A stretch of 49,017 nucleotides of DNA from Sporodiniella umbellata. Its lineage: Eukaryota > Mucoromycota > Mucoromycetes > Mucorales > Rhizopodaceae. Location of the stretch: positions 1 through 49,017 of the forward strand of contig JAIXMR010000145.1 of NCBI GenBank assembly GCA_025677835.1. The letters run 5' to 3'. Under the pieces are notes generated by a model that ran no database searches, was not told where the DNA came from, and saw nothing but the letters and a program-made list of their open reading frames with translations. This document shows, in pieces, positions 22,029 through 32,155 of this stretch (the first letter of the stretch is position 1; each line of letters starts with the position of its first letter). The translations under genes were made by a program, and so were the position numbers.

Positions 22029-22738
22029 CCTGAGATTGTTAGAATACAGTGTTTATATCGCCAGCCAACGACAGCCTTGGACAGAATTTTTCCTGTGGGC
22101 AGGGAAAGCAGCCAAAGAAAAGAAACAGTTTGAGGGACGGATTACGTTTGACGACGTTGGACTGTTAGAGTATGTGCAGGGTATTTTGAAAGAGCAAGAA
22201 AGGGCATGTGTCGGTTTATTATGTACTGGTTTCGATTTACGCCAACAGTCGACCGTACGGCTCACGCTGACTCTCCAGACAGACTATTTGACACGGTCCA
22301 TCCGACTGGACTGGCACAGTGAACGCCGGCTTCAAAGGTGGTGGAACGAGACAGATCAAAAAGCCTTTGCCGGGCTGTACTATGCAGTGTTGGGAGGTGC
22401 GTACTGTTCGTTAGGAAAAGAAAATCAGCGTTATGCTTACAAAGCAGGTGAACTGGCTCTTAAACAAATCCAACTGGCCAAAGAACTTAGAGACCCCCTA
22501 TTAGAATGCAAATGCTGGCTGTATTTTGCTGAGGATTTAATCCAATTGGGACGACTGAAGAAAGCAAACAGAATATTGAATCGACAGCGGCTCTTGATCG
22601 ATTGCTTACAGGATGTAACGGTAGGTGGTTTTTTTTTTTTTTTTTTAAAAAAAAAAAGAGAGCTAATGGTTCTTTTAGCTACGTTCTATGTTATATTCTG
22701 TAGAAGCTAAACTATGTACAGCCATACAGGTTATTTGA
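21849..22738 (+). CDS. Unrecognised helical (TPR-like) protein
   Basis: Exons 21849-21918, 22043-22620, 22679-22738 give 235 aa in a consistent frame, starting MTRKSTFQEIFSYEQLGKEP and ending SVEAKLCTAIQVI. No signal peptide or membrane segment. The central part reads as paired helices (AFAGLYYAVLGGAYCSLGKE, ALKQIQLAKELRDPLLECKC, LYFAEDLIQLGRLKKANRIL), resembling tetratricopeptide-type repeats, with a conserved-looking tryptophan-rich patch (RQPWTEFFLWAGKAA, RLQRWWNET). Codons are richer in G/C than those of neighbours. Intron 1 is almost wholly an AG repeat. I cannot name a family; a scaffold role is a guess from repeat form only. Confidence 0.75.
21935..22022 (+). repeat. (AG)44 repeat inside an intron
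   Basis: Uninterrupted 88-nt AG run, occupying most of the 124-nt first intron (21919-22042) of the 235-aa gene. The polypurine/polypyrimidine strand asymmetry could form triplex DNA. Confidence 0.97.
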
Positions 22739-22833
22739 ACAGCCTTTATTGTTGTATATATATATATATATATATTCTCATCCAATAAATAATCATGTAT
22801 ACCAAACCTATCGATCAAGCCCATAGCTAATCT

Positions 22834-23451
22834 TTACATGACGGTACATTTATCGTTTGAGGCTTCCCTTGGATTCTGCATGGTTGTGGTGATCTTCTTT
22901 TTCCTTTGAGGCGTTGGCTGTTTTGGCACTGGTTCAGGCAGAGAGCTTGGAAGGACATAATACCCTTGAGCGTTCGGTTGAAGGACAAGCAAGGGGGGTA
23001 AAGTAGCAGGCGATGGTGAAGCGGAGAGGGACTTGACAGAGTTTACTGTGACACCCGGTTTTTTCTGTGGCGTTTTGAAAGCCATGGGCCTTTTTGGTTT
23101 CTTGACCGAATGTACTTTCAATCCAGTCTCTCGAGGTTTCCAAAAACTCGGCTGGTTAGGATCTGAACGCACTGTGTTTTTTTGGGGTATTTCTTTTTTC
23201 TTGGGCATTGCCTTCTTTTTAGGCACCGGTTTCTTTTGTGTGAAAGGAGTGGTCCAGGGGTATTTTGTCTTGCGTATAGAAACCTCTTTTGGGGTCGTTG
23301 GATGCACCCTAGGAGGAGGTGAGACGATCTGAGGCTGAGTTGGAGGTTGCCAGTCAGGATGCATAGAGAGCGCCTCAGCTGGGTTACTCTCTTTTGCGTT
23401 CTGAAACACTTGATCTAACAATTGATCTGCATAGAGCGTGTAGTTGTTCAT
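22834..23451 (-). CDS. Basic proline-rich protein with C-terminal CAAX box
   Basis: Single exon, 205 aa, MNNYTLYADQLLDQVFQNAK to NDKCTVM. The last four residues, CTVM, fit a CAAX prenylation signal of the farnesyl type. The N-terminal 20 residues look helical; the rest is disordered, rich in Pro, Lys and Thr, with repeated KKP/PKK motifs (KKPVPKKKAMPKKKEIPQKN). A conserved-looking hydrophobic insert LPPLLVLQPNAQGYYVLPSS precedes a second basic region. This fits a prenylated, polybasic membrane-attached protein. No enzyme domain is seen. Convergent with the 235-aa gene (95 bp). Confidence 0.7.
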   Translation of the reverse strand: MNNYTLYADQLLDQVFQNAKESNPAEALSMHPDWQPPTQPQIVSPPPRVHPTTPKEVSIRKTKYPWTTPFTQKKPVPKKKAMPKKKEIPQKNTVRSDPNQPSFWKPRETGLKVHSVKKPKRPMAFKTPQKKPGVTVNSVKSLSASPSPATLPPLLVLQPNAQGYYVLPSSLPEPVPKQPTPQRKKKITTTMQNPREASNDKCTVM

Positions 23452-23874
23452 GGCTTGTTCAAAATATAGATTAAAAGAGTAATCAATAAAAACAGAAAGA
23501 AAACAAGCTCTCTACTTTTTCAAAAAAAAAAAAAAAAAAAAAAAGGCATATAATCGCAAACTTAGACGGCTTGATTTGGAAACTTTATAAACATTTGCCA
23601 GAAAAATATACAGAAAAAGGCAAGTGACCTAGACAAGACTTGAATATTTTTTTTTTTTTTTTACTTTTTGGCCTTCAATAACAAGACAATAACGTATTTT
23701 TTAAGAGATAAAAGAAAACAACCAGGACAAATGAATCAAGCGAATTAAAAGAAAAAGCCAAAAAAAAAAAAAAAAAAAAGCTGGAATGAATGTACAAGTA
23801 AATATATGTATGTACGTATATATATATGGGCGTGTGTATAAAAGTGAACACAGACTTACAAGTGCGATCTATAC

Positions 23875-23905
<31 letters not shown>

Positions 23906-23950
23906 TTGGACTGTACGTGGACTGTTTATGGCATGGCGATAGATAGAGGC
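23452..23950. other. Intergenic spacer with A/T tracts and TA repeat
   Basis: 499 bp between two minus-strand genes. Contains A22-24 runs (23521-23544, 23760-23779), a T-tract (23645-23662) and a (TA)n run (23876-23906). It covers the 3' end of the bZIP transcript and the promoter of the CAAX gene. No other gene seen. Confidence 0.6.
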
Positions 23951-24572
23951 TTACAGAGAGTGGCGGGATTGAGACAGGCCAGGAATGGGTTGACTAAGCG
24001 CATGAGAAATAGCCTGTTGGTTGATAGAACAGTCTTTGTGAGCCAAAAGGAGCGATTTTAGTCTGATCAACTCTTGACGTAGAGCGTTGATCTCCAAGTG
24101 ATATTGTTCATTATCGTTGGTAAGAAATTCTACTTTAGACTGTAGATTCTCGAGCCATTGCTTTTTTCGCTGTCTGCATTTTAAGGCAGCTAAAGAAAAA
24201 AGAGATGCTCAGGAGGGGGGAATAAGTGAGAAAAAAGTGAGACTTACCGATTCTATTTCTTTCCAAAAAGTTCTTTCGCTTCAGGTCTTCTTCTGTTTTC
24301 TCGTTTTTCTTGACAGTCTTATAGGCTACAAACGTATTCTCTTTTGAAGCGGTATGGGCCGTTGCCCCTTCAAAGCTCTGGTCAAACGGATTGAGCTCCT
24401 CTTCTAATTTGATTGTCGGCAAAGTGGCATAAGTCGGAGGTAAATCAGTTACTTTTTCAGAGAAAAACACATGTAAAGAAAGAGAGGAAAGAAATTTACG
24501 TTTTTGAGGGTTGATGTGGCCCTTTGGAGACTTTTCTGCAAAAGATGTGGTTTGATGGATCGACTGAATCAT
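23951..24572 (-). CDS. bZIP transcription factor, ATF/CREB type
   Basis: DNA-binding transcription factor; Atf1-like proteins in fungi respond to MAP-kinase stress signals. Exons 24572-24248 and 24189-23951 give 187 aa. The basic region is NFLERNRIAALKCRQRKKQW, split by the intron, followed by a leucine zipper (LENLQSKVEFL, LEINALRQELIRLKSLLLAH). The N-terminus is short and carries TTSFAEKSPKGH, with SP sites possible for MAPK. A 48-nt segment 24499-24452 has GT and AG ends and no stop, so it may be an optional intron; removing it would shorten the protein by 16 aa. Full-length Atf1 is usually longer, so this is a compact member. Confidence 0.9.
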
Positions 24573-24926
24573 TGAGGAAGAAAGGGAAGGAAAAGAAAAG
24601 AGAGATGGAAAGTCTTATTTATAGGACTCGCCAACATGTCACGTGAACACGCACTGTCTTTTGGCAGTTTAAGTTTGTTTATCAATCGTATGGACTGTCA
24701 AATAGTCTTAACATTCGATTGCTCTTGTAAAAGCCGTTCTACAAAACAGGTGGCTATTTCAATAATAGCCCGTCACGTCTCTGTGTGAAACTGACTTGTC
24801 AAATCAACGCTTGTGTCAATGCACAGACATTGAAAATTTTATTTACGCGTACCTTGAAATATTTTTTTTTTAAAAAAAAAAAAAATACAACAACCCTTGA
24901 CTATTTTTGAGATTCGATCCACAAGC
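24573..24926. promoter_or_regulatory. Divergent promoter region, bZIP / AIM41
   Basis: 354 bp between start codons. It has a TATA box for the bZIP gene (CTATAAATA on the minus strand, 24615-24624), a palindromic TCACGTGA at 24639-24646, a CGTCA CRE-type half site near 24772-24776, and a T10A14 palindrome at 24862-24885 on the AIM41 side. Confidence 0.6.
24639..24646. promoter_or_regulatory. CACGTG E-box palindrome
   Basis: TCACGTGA lies 15 nt upstream of the bZIP gene's TATA box. CACGTG is bound by bHLH factors and can be bound by some bZIP proteins, so the site could serve regulation of this gene. Occupancy is not known. Confidence 0.45.
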
Positions 24927-25540
24927 ATGTCCCTGTCAAGATCGCTTCAACCTCTTGTTCGCTTCCACCGATATTACTCTGCCGCCGCCACCGGTAAGCA
25001 TAGCAAGTCAAGGCCGACTGTATACCAAAATGGTTAAATTTTTTTTTTTTTTTTTTCTTTATTGTAGAATCACTGGTGGTGCGATTAAAAGAAGATCGCA
25101 AGAGGTTTATGAAAGCCAAAAAGCAACCAGAACTGAATGTAGTCAAAGGTGTTTTGAGTGATTTCACTTACTATATCAAGAGTCCCAATTTTACGGAAGG
25201 CAGTTCTGAAGAAAGCGCCATACTTTCCGTCATACAAAAGTCGATGAAGCGTCGCCAAGACTCCATCCAACAGTTCACGGCCGGCGGACGTCCAGAGCTG
25301 GCTCAGCAAGAGATGGAGGAACTCCAGGTGTTGAAAGGTTACCTGCCTGAGGCGATGTCGCCCGAAGCGATTGAAAGGGAGATCGAGGCGCTCCTTCAAA
25401 CACCAGGTTTGGTCCTTAACAATGATCTTGGAGCCTTCATGAAGGCTTGGAAACATAGTCCGGCTACTGCGGACCGTAAAGTGGTGAGCGAGATTGCCAG
25501 AAGACTATTAAGCAAGGAGAAGCGCCAAGCCAAACAATAA
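24927..25540 (+). CDS. AIM41: AIM41-like mitochondrial GatB/YqeY-domain protein
   Basis: Exons 24927-24993 and 25068-25540 give 179 aa. N-terminus MSLSRSLQPLVRFHRYYSAA is Arg/Ser-rich and lacks acids, a mitochondrial presequence. The rest is the YqeY fold related to the tail of GatB amidotransferase: LKEDRKRFMKAKKQPELNVV, SVIQKSMKRRQDSIQQF, GRPELAQQEMEELQVLKGYL, and the end KVVSEIARRLLSKEK. Length fits Aim41. Role in the mitochondrion is not well defined in the family. Only 51 bp separate it from the next gene on the same strand. Confidence 0.93.
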
Positions 25541-25554
25541 AATGAAGACTTTTT

Positions 25555-25588
<34 letters not shown>

Positions 25589-25591
25589 AAG

Positions 25592-27150
25592 ATGAATTCT
25601 ACTGAGCGTATGCGGTTGATCTATACGAAATCCGGATTTTATTCCTCAGAGCCTAAAAGACGTGGCTTTTTCAGTCTTCTTTCAAGCATGGAGGCAAGCA
25701 AGTGGGGGAGACTAAAAGAGGGCGGTATTTTATTGACAGTACAGACGATAGGGGGAAATAAGGGTAGGCTGGCTGGAGGAGGAAGCGATTGAAGAACTCG
25801 GCCGTTTCTTTTCCCAAGACGGGCTGCTTGAACCAGGGAAGGCATGGGTGAGCGTGAAGGGAGAACAGCTCTGTGCGCTTTCAGAGGTCCATACGCTCCA
25901 GCTGCAGGCACCCCAATACCAGTCTGGTTTTTTCCAGATGAGGCTCAAGTCAGAGGTGATGGTAGGGCCTTTCTATTACCAGTCGGGTGAGACGCAATGG
26001 CCAGGCGAGGATATTCTAGCGATGGTACAGCGCTTTCAGGCAGCGGATCAAGGTCGGATCGCCCCCAAGACACGTGAACAGGCATTTCGGGAAGGCTTGA
26101 CGTTTAGCAGACGACGGGAAGTCTGGCCTTTCTTGCTCGGCGTCTATCCTTGGTCGTCTACGGCCAATGAACGAAAGACCATCGATAGGGAACTACACGC
26201 GCGTTACGAACGTATCAAGGCTAGCTGGTTTCACGACAGCGACAAGCGACAGTCTAAACTTTTTCTAGAGCAAGAAAAGGCAATCGAGGCTGATCTTGAG
26301 CGAACCGACCGAGATCAGCCGTTATTAGGGCCTCTGCTCGAGCAGATGAAGCATATCCTGATCGCCTATCAGCTCTTTAATCCGCTCCTACCCTATTCAC
26401 AAGGCATGTCTGATATTCTCTCCCCTCTCATGTTGGTGATGCAGGACGAGGTCCTTGCGTTCTGGACCTTTGTGGGCTTTATGGACCGTAATGTGAGTAT
26501 CTATGGCTCTAGGAGGACTAAACAAAAAAAAAAAAAAAAAAAAAAACTCACACTGTTTTATTACCGAAAACCACTTAGCAATACAATTTCTATGCACAGC
26601 TAGACGAATTCCGGCATCTGTTACGCTTTATGGACCCAGAACTCTACCAGGCACTCGACCGGCTAGGGCTGGGCCATCTCCTGTTCATGTTCTCTTGGTT
26701 CTTGCTCTGGTTCAAACGAGAGTTCAGTCTGCAGCGTGTGATGCGGCTCTGGGAGTTTCTCTGGTCAGATTGGCTCACAGACAAAATGCTCTTGTTTTTC
26801 GCCCTATCTATGCTCAAGGGACTGAGAGAACAGATTCTGACCGAATGTCACACACCAGACGACTGCCTAAGTGTAACCCTAACCACACCCTCTTATTTAA
26901 ACTCAATCCTTACCCATAGTACATCAGCCGTCTTTCCGGTCAATGGGTGCTTGACAGCCAATTAGAAAGAGCTGAGCTTCTATTCTTACAATGCAAGGAA
27001 AAAGTAGAAACCGCTCAACGCCACGCCCATCGCATTCAACGTCAGCTTCAAATCAGAAGCGTCTGGAATAGTGAAAAAAGATATCAGCTACAACAAGAAC
27101 TTGACTTGTTAAAAATACCCGAACAGGTTCAAATGCTCTTTCCATCCTAA
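25592..27150 (+). CDS. GYP7: TBC-domain Rab GTPase-activating protein, Gyp7-like
   Basis: Stimulates GTP hydrolysis on Rab GTPases (Ypt7 in yeast) in vacuolar traffic. Exons 25592-25724, 25768-26492, 26579-26872, 26920-27150 give 460 aa in frame. N-terminal segment RLIYTKSGFYSSEPKRRGFF resembles the Gyp7/TBC1D15 domain of unknown function. TBC domain: FSRRREVWPFLLGVYPW, arginine finger IEADLERTDRD, glutamine finger YSQGMSDIL, then LWFKREFSLQRVMRLWE and a C-terminal helix. Shorter than yeast Gyp7 (about 750 aa), lacking its long insert. Codon use is more G/C-rich than flanking genes. The T27 tract in the 51-bp gap upstream leaves little room for a normal promoter. Confidence 0.94.
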
Positions 27151-27671
27151 TCATAATAATAACACCCGTGTCTTTGGTCTGCAGTCACACAAACCCAATT
27201 CTTTCTAATGTACCTTTTTAAGCCTTGTTGTCAACCTTGACGAGCCTTCTATTTTAAGCAACCTTAGTTCGGGCTTAGATGCACTACTACTCGTTTCCCT
27301 AAATTTTTTTTTTTAATTTTTAATTTTTAATTTTTTTTTTTTTTTTTGGCTCTCGAAGGATTCCTGTGATTGATTTGTATACAAGTCTATTGTTCTTATC
27401 CACTCTCTAAAACAAAAACAAAAAAAAAAAGGAGGCCTTAGAATCAAAACCCCAAAAAAAAAAAAAAAAAAAAAAAAAAAAGGAGAGGCCAAACTGAGTG
27501 GATGCACTGGATTTTAATTTCTAATATTTAATTTTTTTTTTTTTTTTTTTTTTTGAAAAAGTACAAAAAGAGAAAATTCATTTTCTTCAACTTCTTTCTT
27601 CTTTCCTATTGTTTACTTTTTGGTCACACACACACACACACACACTCTTTTCATTGTACACTTAGAACACC
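27151..27671. other. Intergenic spacer with A/T tracts and CA repeat
   Basis: 521 bp. Long A and T tracts at 27303-27350, 27419-27480 and 27532-27554; a (CA)n run at 27629-27646 lies about 25 nt before the next start codon. No gene seen. Confidence 0.6.
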
Positions 27672-29017
27672 ATGACTAACAATCCTATACAAAGACGATT
27701 GATCACTTCTTACGGATTTGATTGGCTGCTAGTGATTATCATGGCAGCCGTATTCTTTGGTATTGATCAAATCACACCTTTTCACCGACAATTCTCATTA
27801 GAAGACAAGACCATTTCGTTCCCCTATTCTGAACATGAACGTATTCCCGTTTGGCTATTAATGGTAACAATAAAAACCATGTTTTATAATACAGCGCTGC
27901 CTCTCTTTTTTTTTTTTCTGTTGCAAGCTGATTTTGATCTTTGAATTTTTTTTTTTGGTTTCATAGATTATTTGTTTGGTGGCACCTGTTTTGCTTATTG
28001 GTTTCATAACTTTAAGCAACTTTGGCTATAAAAGAAACTGGTACGATTTCCACGCAGGCGTTTTAGGTATACAATCCTATACAGGCTGCCTTGGATAAAT
28101 TATTAAAAAAAAAAAAAAAAATAATCCGATGATGATTCTAGGCTTGTGTTTAGGCTTGTCCATGACTATTATGTTAACCGATGTAATTAAAGTAAGGAAG
28201 AATGCGCCGAAACAATCATGAAAAATAAGCTCAACTTGAAAATTTTCTTAGGTAACCGTAGGCAGACCAAGACCGGATATGCTTTCTCGATGCGTACCCG
28301 TTGCTGGTGCACAAGACCCACCTTTAGGTTTGTCCACAGTGGATATTTGCACTACAGACATTCATTCACACATGATGATTGATGGATTTAAAAGTTTCCC
28401 AAGTGGACATTCATCATGTAAAACACCTCTTTTTTTTTTTTTTTTTGGTTGCGGGCTGAGCCCCACCCTCTTCCACACACGAAAAAAAAACTCACCTTAA
28501 ATTGAATCGATAGTCTCATTTGCAGGCTTGGGTTATCTATCGTTCTTTATTGCAGGGAAATTAAGATTGTTTGATCAAATGGGCGTAAGTTCAAGATAAG
28601 ATTGTACTGAAATCTGGTTTTTTTTTTTTTTTTTTTTTTAATGGATTGTTGATTATGTGTCTATAGCATACTTATAAGGGGTTTTGTGCAGTAACGCCTT
28701 TTGTGGGTGCTGCTTTGGTAGCCATTTCACGTACAGAGGACTATCGCCATCATTGGCATGATGTCTTTATCGGCTCTCTCTTAGGCACTGTGTGTAGTTA
28801 TTTTGCTTACCGACAATATTATCCCTCACTTGCTCACGACACATGCAACCACCCTTTCATGGCCCGTTTGGTCTATTGGAGTTCATCCAATCCAAAACCT
28901 GTGGCTGAAGAAGAGGCTGCTTTGGCCATCCATATGACTCATGACTCGGATAGTGGCCATGTCATTGATCAAGACAAATTAGACTCTGGCCATACCAGAT
29001 ACAATCCTGCTTTCTAA
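27672..29017 (+). CDS. Dpp1/Lpp1-like lipid phosphate phosphatase (PAP2)
   Basis: Integral membrane enzyme that dephosphorylates diacylglycerol pyrophosphate or phosphatidate. Exons 27672-27863, 27967-28066, 28142-28191, 28252-28417, 28526-28584, 28667-29017 give 305 aa. The three PAP2 catalytic motifs are present: KVTVGRPRPD, FPSGHSS and SRTEDYRHHWHD. Hydrophobic segments in order: DWLLVIIMAAVFFGI, IICLVAPVLLIGFITL, LCLGLSMTIMLTDVI, LGYLSFFIAGKL, FCAVTPFVGAALVAI, VFIGSLLGTVCSYFA, six helices as in yeast Dpp1. Soluble acidic C-tail. Substrate preference is not readable. Confidence 0.94.
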
Positions 29018-29976
29018 ACCTTTCTATTAAAAAAAACAAAAAAAAATCATTGGCTTACGCCTAGGCACACACATATATATTTATTTATTTATAAATACTC
29101 TAAGGGGGGGGGGAATTACCGAACAGTACCCAAACCTTGACTATTATTCTATTGACTATTCATGAATACCAGACATACATGATGGTTCTAAACCAGAATA
29201 AGAATTCTTACTTGACAAACGATTCCCAATCCAACCTACTCTTTCTGTGTTTCAATCTTTTGGGATTTTCATTGGACATTGAATGCATAGACGCTTTCCC
29301 CTCTTTTTTTTTTTTTTTTCTTTATAAAAACAGACACATAAGACTCTAAAGCAAACAGAGAGGGTAAAAAGAAAGAGGCTTTATATAGTTTGTTTTTTTT
29401 TTTTCTTTTTTTTTTTGAAAAAAAAAAAAAAAAAAGAAAGACGCTTTCTGAGATAAGGATGAATAGAGGGTGGAGAGAGTATCTTTCTAGATATAAGAAA
29501 CCGATAAAGAGTAGAGCTAAAAAGGAATGATAAGCGAGAGTGAAATAGATGGATGAGAGGTGCTGTGTAAGCATAGATGCGCATAGATATGGGTAGATAC
29601 AAATACAGAGATGTTCATATTCATATAAATATATTTATGGCAAACGATACACACCTACAGGAAGAAAAAAAAAAAAAAAAAAAAGGTGGGGAAAAATGAA
29701 AACAATATTTTTTGGTTCGTTTCTATAGTTTTTTTTTTTTTTTTTTTATGAATCGTTTTCAAGCTTTTTTTTTTTTTTTTTTTTTTTTTTGGTTTTTTGG
29801 AGCTTTTTTAAAAGGGGAGGGTTGGTTGTTGCTTTTTTTTTTTTTTTTTTTGGAGGGGTTTTGTTTTTTTTTTTTTTTTTTTTTTAGAGGTCTTTTGTTT
29901 TTTAAAGGGGAAACAAGTTTTTTTAAAGTGGATTTTTTTGCCATTCTGCTTTATGGTATTTTGCCAACTTTTCTTT
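29018..29976. other. Intergenic, dominated by homopolymers
   Basis: 959 bp between two convergent genes (PAP2 phosphatase and LIS1). It holds a G9 run (29104-29112), T- and A-tracts around 29390-29440, A-tract 29665-29683 and a block of T-tracts from 29730 to 29885 that translate into Phe-rich or Lys-rich frames with no meaning. No gene. Confidence 0.65.
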
Positions 29977-31724
29977 TTATCGACATTGCCATAGTTTAAT
30001 CGTTTGATCTACACTTCCAGTAGCCACCATAGGGCTCGTTTGGCAGTAACTAATGGATAGTAAGTAACCAAATAAGAAAGGGATAGATATACGTACGCTA
30101 TACAAGTGACAAAGTGTGAATGAGCATCTATTGTCTTTACACAACGGCCTGTTTTCAAATCCCAAATTTTGATGGTCTTATCATCAGAAGCACTCAGCAA
30201 ATACTTTCCACTGGGATGAACGACCAAGCCTCTCACCCAGTTATCGTGTCCCACCTAATACAGATATGGACTCAGTATAATGACTGTTATTGTTTTTGAA
30301 AGGTGTTTACCATAGTGTGTAATAGCTGTCCATTTGAATTCCATAGTTTGATTGTTTTATCTCTTGAGGCGGTAATCACATATTGACCGGGTAAAGCATC
30401 TTTTGTCTTGGTCTGTTTAAAATAGATGCATGCTGATTAGATGGACTGTTTATTCTCTGCTCTTGGAGATCTTTTTACCTCATCACCTATCAGCTCCTGT
30501 ATAAATGGGTATGCGTGAACAGGAGCAAAAATAGCGCACTCTAACACATGCTCATGTCCTCTAAATTCCATCTTTGATTCTCCCGATTGAATATCCCAGA
30601 GTCTAGCCGTCTGAAAAAAAATACAGAGGAATGAATGATCAGCCATTTTTACCTTTCGTTCTGTTTTGTTTACCTGATCGTTGGATGCAGTCAGCAGGTA
30701 TTTGCCGTCTTCACTAGGCACAACAGACCTCACCCAATCCAAATGACCAGCCAGTGTTTTTGTGCAGTATCTAGAAAGATGTGAGACACATGGCTTATTT
30801 TACAAAGGCAAAGGGAGATTTACCCAGATGAAGCATCCCATAGTTTGACTGTTTTATCTCGAGATGAAGAGACAATGAGATCTCCTGAAGGTAGATAGGA
30901 AACAGAAGATATATTGTGATCATGTCCATACAAAGTCTTTATACATTTGTAATCGCTATTCACATCCCATACTTTGATTGTAAGATCAGCCGAACAAGAC
31001 ACTATTTTAAAAGAGCACATAGTAAGTACACCAACAGAGCATAACGTTAAAACAAACGATTACCCAAAAAGTTGCCTTTGGGATCAAAAGCAATGTCTTG
31101 TACTGCTTTTGTATGCCCTTTCAGGGTACGCTCGAATTCTCCTGTCTCGGCATCCCAAATTTTGATAGTTGTGTCTTCTGAAGAAGAAGCCATGATTTGA
31201 TAGACGGGGTGAAACACCACACAGGTAATAGGGCTTCGATGGCCCGTCATACTTTGTTTTTCGGGTGGGCGTGGAATCCAATCGGATGAACTGGTCTGTT
31301 TTCTAGAAGGCGCGCTGTTAACCTCTTCTTGTAACTGAGAAGACTTGGTTTCCAATTCCATAATCTTTTTTCGGAAACAGAGAATATTAACCCATTTGTT
31401 TTCTACTATCTACTATATATATATATTGGAAATTACCTTTTTCTGTAGACGGATAACTGAAGTCCACTTCTTTTCTAATAAACCAGCATATTTTTGTTTG
31501 CCATCTGGAACAAAATCCTCATTATTTGTTTCAGACTTCAATTTTGTAAAAGATTCTGTAAAGCCGCTCGAAGAAAGATAGTCGAGAATGGCTTTATGTC
31601 TAAGGAACACGTTGGAATCTTCTTTTAATTAAAACAAAAGAAAAAAAGTAAAAGAAAAAAAAAAAAAGAAAAGAAAAAACTCTTACAATTCATCTTTTTG
31701 ACGATCAGAAAGAATGCTGTTCAT
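29977..31724 (-). CDS. PAC1: LIS1/PAC1 dynein regulator
   Basis: Dynein-binding protein for nuclear migration and microtubule plus-end transport. Exons 31724-31687, 31599-31437, 31364-31064, 31001-30824, 30770-30674, 30610-30479, 30412-30311, 30254-30097, 30049-29977 give 413 aa, the length of human LIS1. LisH domain after [13 protein letters not shown] ([20 protein letters not shown]), coiled coil ([16 protein letters not shown]), then seven WD repeats, recognisable as [66 protein letters not shown] and QTIKLWQCR. The second junction (...DEL|HKAI...) was chosen to keep the LisH motif. Confidence 0.96.
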
Positions 31725-32155
31725 TTTATTTGGAAAAAAGATGTTTGAGAAAAAAAAAAAAAAAAAGGAAAAGAAAAGAGGAAAAAATAAAAAAAAATAA
31801 AAAATAAAAAAAAAAAAAAGAGGGAAAAATTTACATACAAAAAAAAAAAAAAACGGCTCTCTTTTTTATTTCTTTCAAGCTTGGTCACTTCTTGATCCAT
31901 TTAGCCAATAGTAACCATGAATTTTTCTTTCCTTTTTTTTTTTTTTTTGGTAATAAGAGACATGTCTAAATCTCCCACACACACTTACCCCTTCTTTTTT
32001 TTTTTTTTTAGCCCCTTTCTTTCCCCTGTTTTGTTCTATCTCTTTTTAATAAAATGATTTTGTTGAGTAACCATCAGGTTGTCAACCAAGAAAAGGCTTT
32101 TAGAATTAAAATTGTAACACTTGTACAAAAACAGTTTGTTTTATTGATAAATAGA
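31725..32155. other. Intergenic A/T-tract spacer
   Basis: 431 bp between two minus-strand genes, rich in A-tracts (31748-31766, 31790-31850) and T-tracts (31935-31948, 31997-32010). It includes the LIS1 promoter and the 3' UTR of the chaperone gene. No gene seen. Confidence 0.6.

Noticed and set aside
23033..23332. Plus-strand open frame antisense to the CAAX gene
   Set aside because: Its hydrophobic residues are a complement effect of Lys/Pro codons; the minus-strand protein has a proper start and CAAX end.
29712..29999. Phe-rich plus-strand and Lys-rich minus-strand frames
   Set aside because: They arise from T- and A-tracts; no coding signal.
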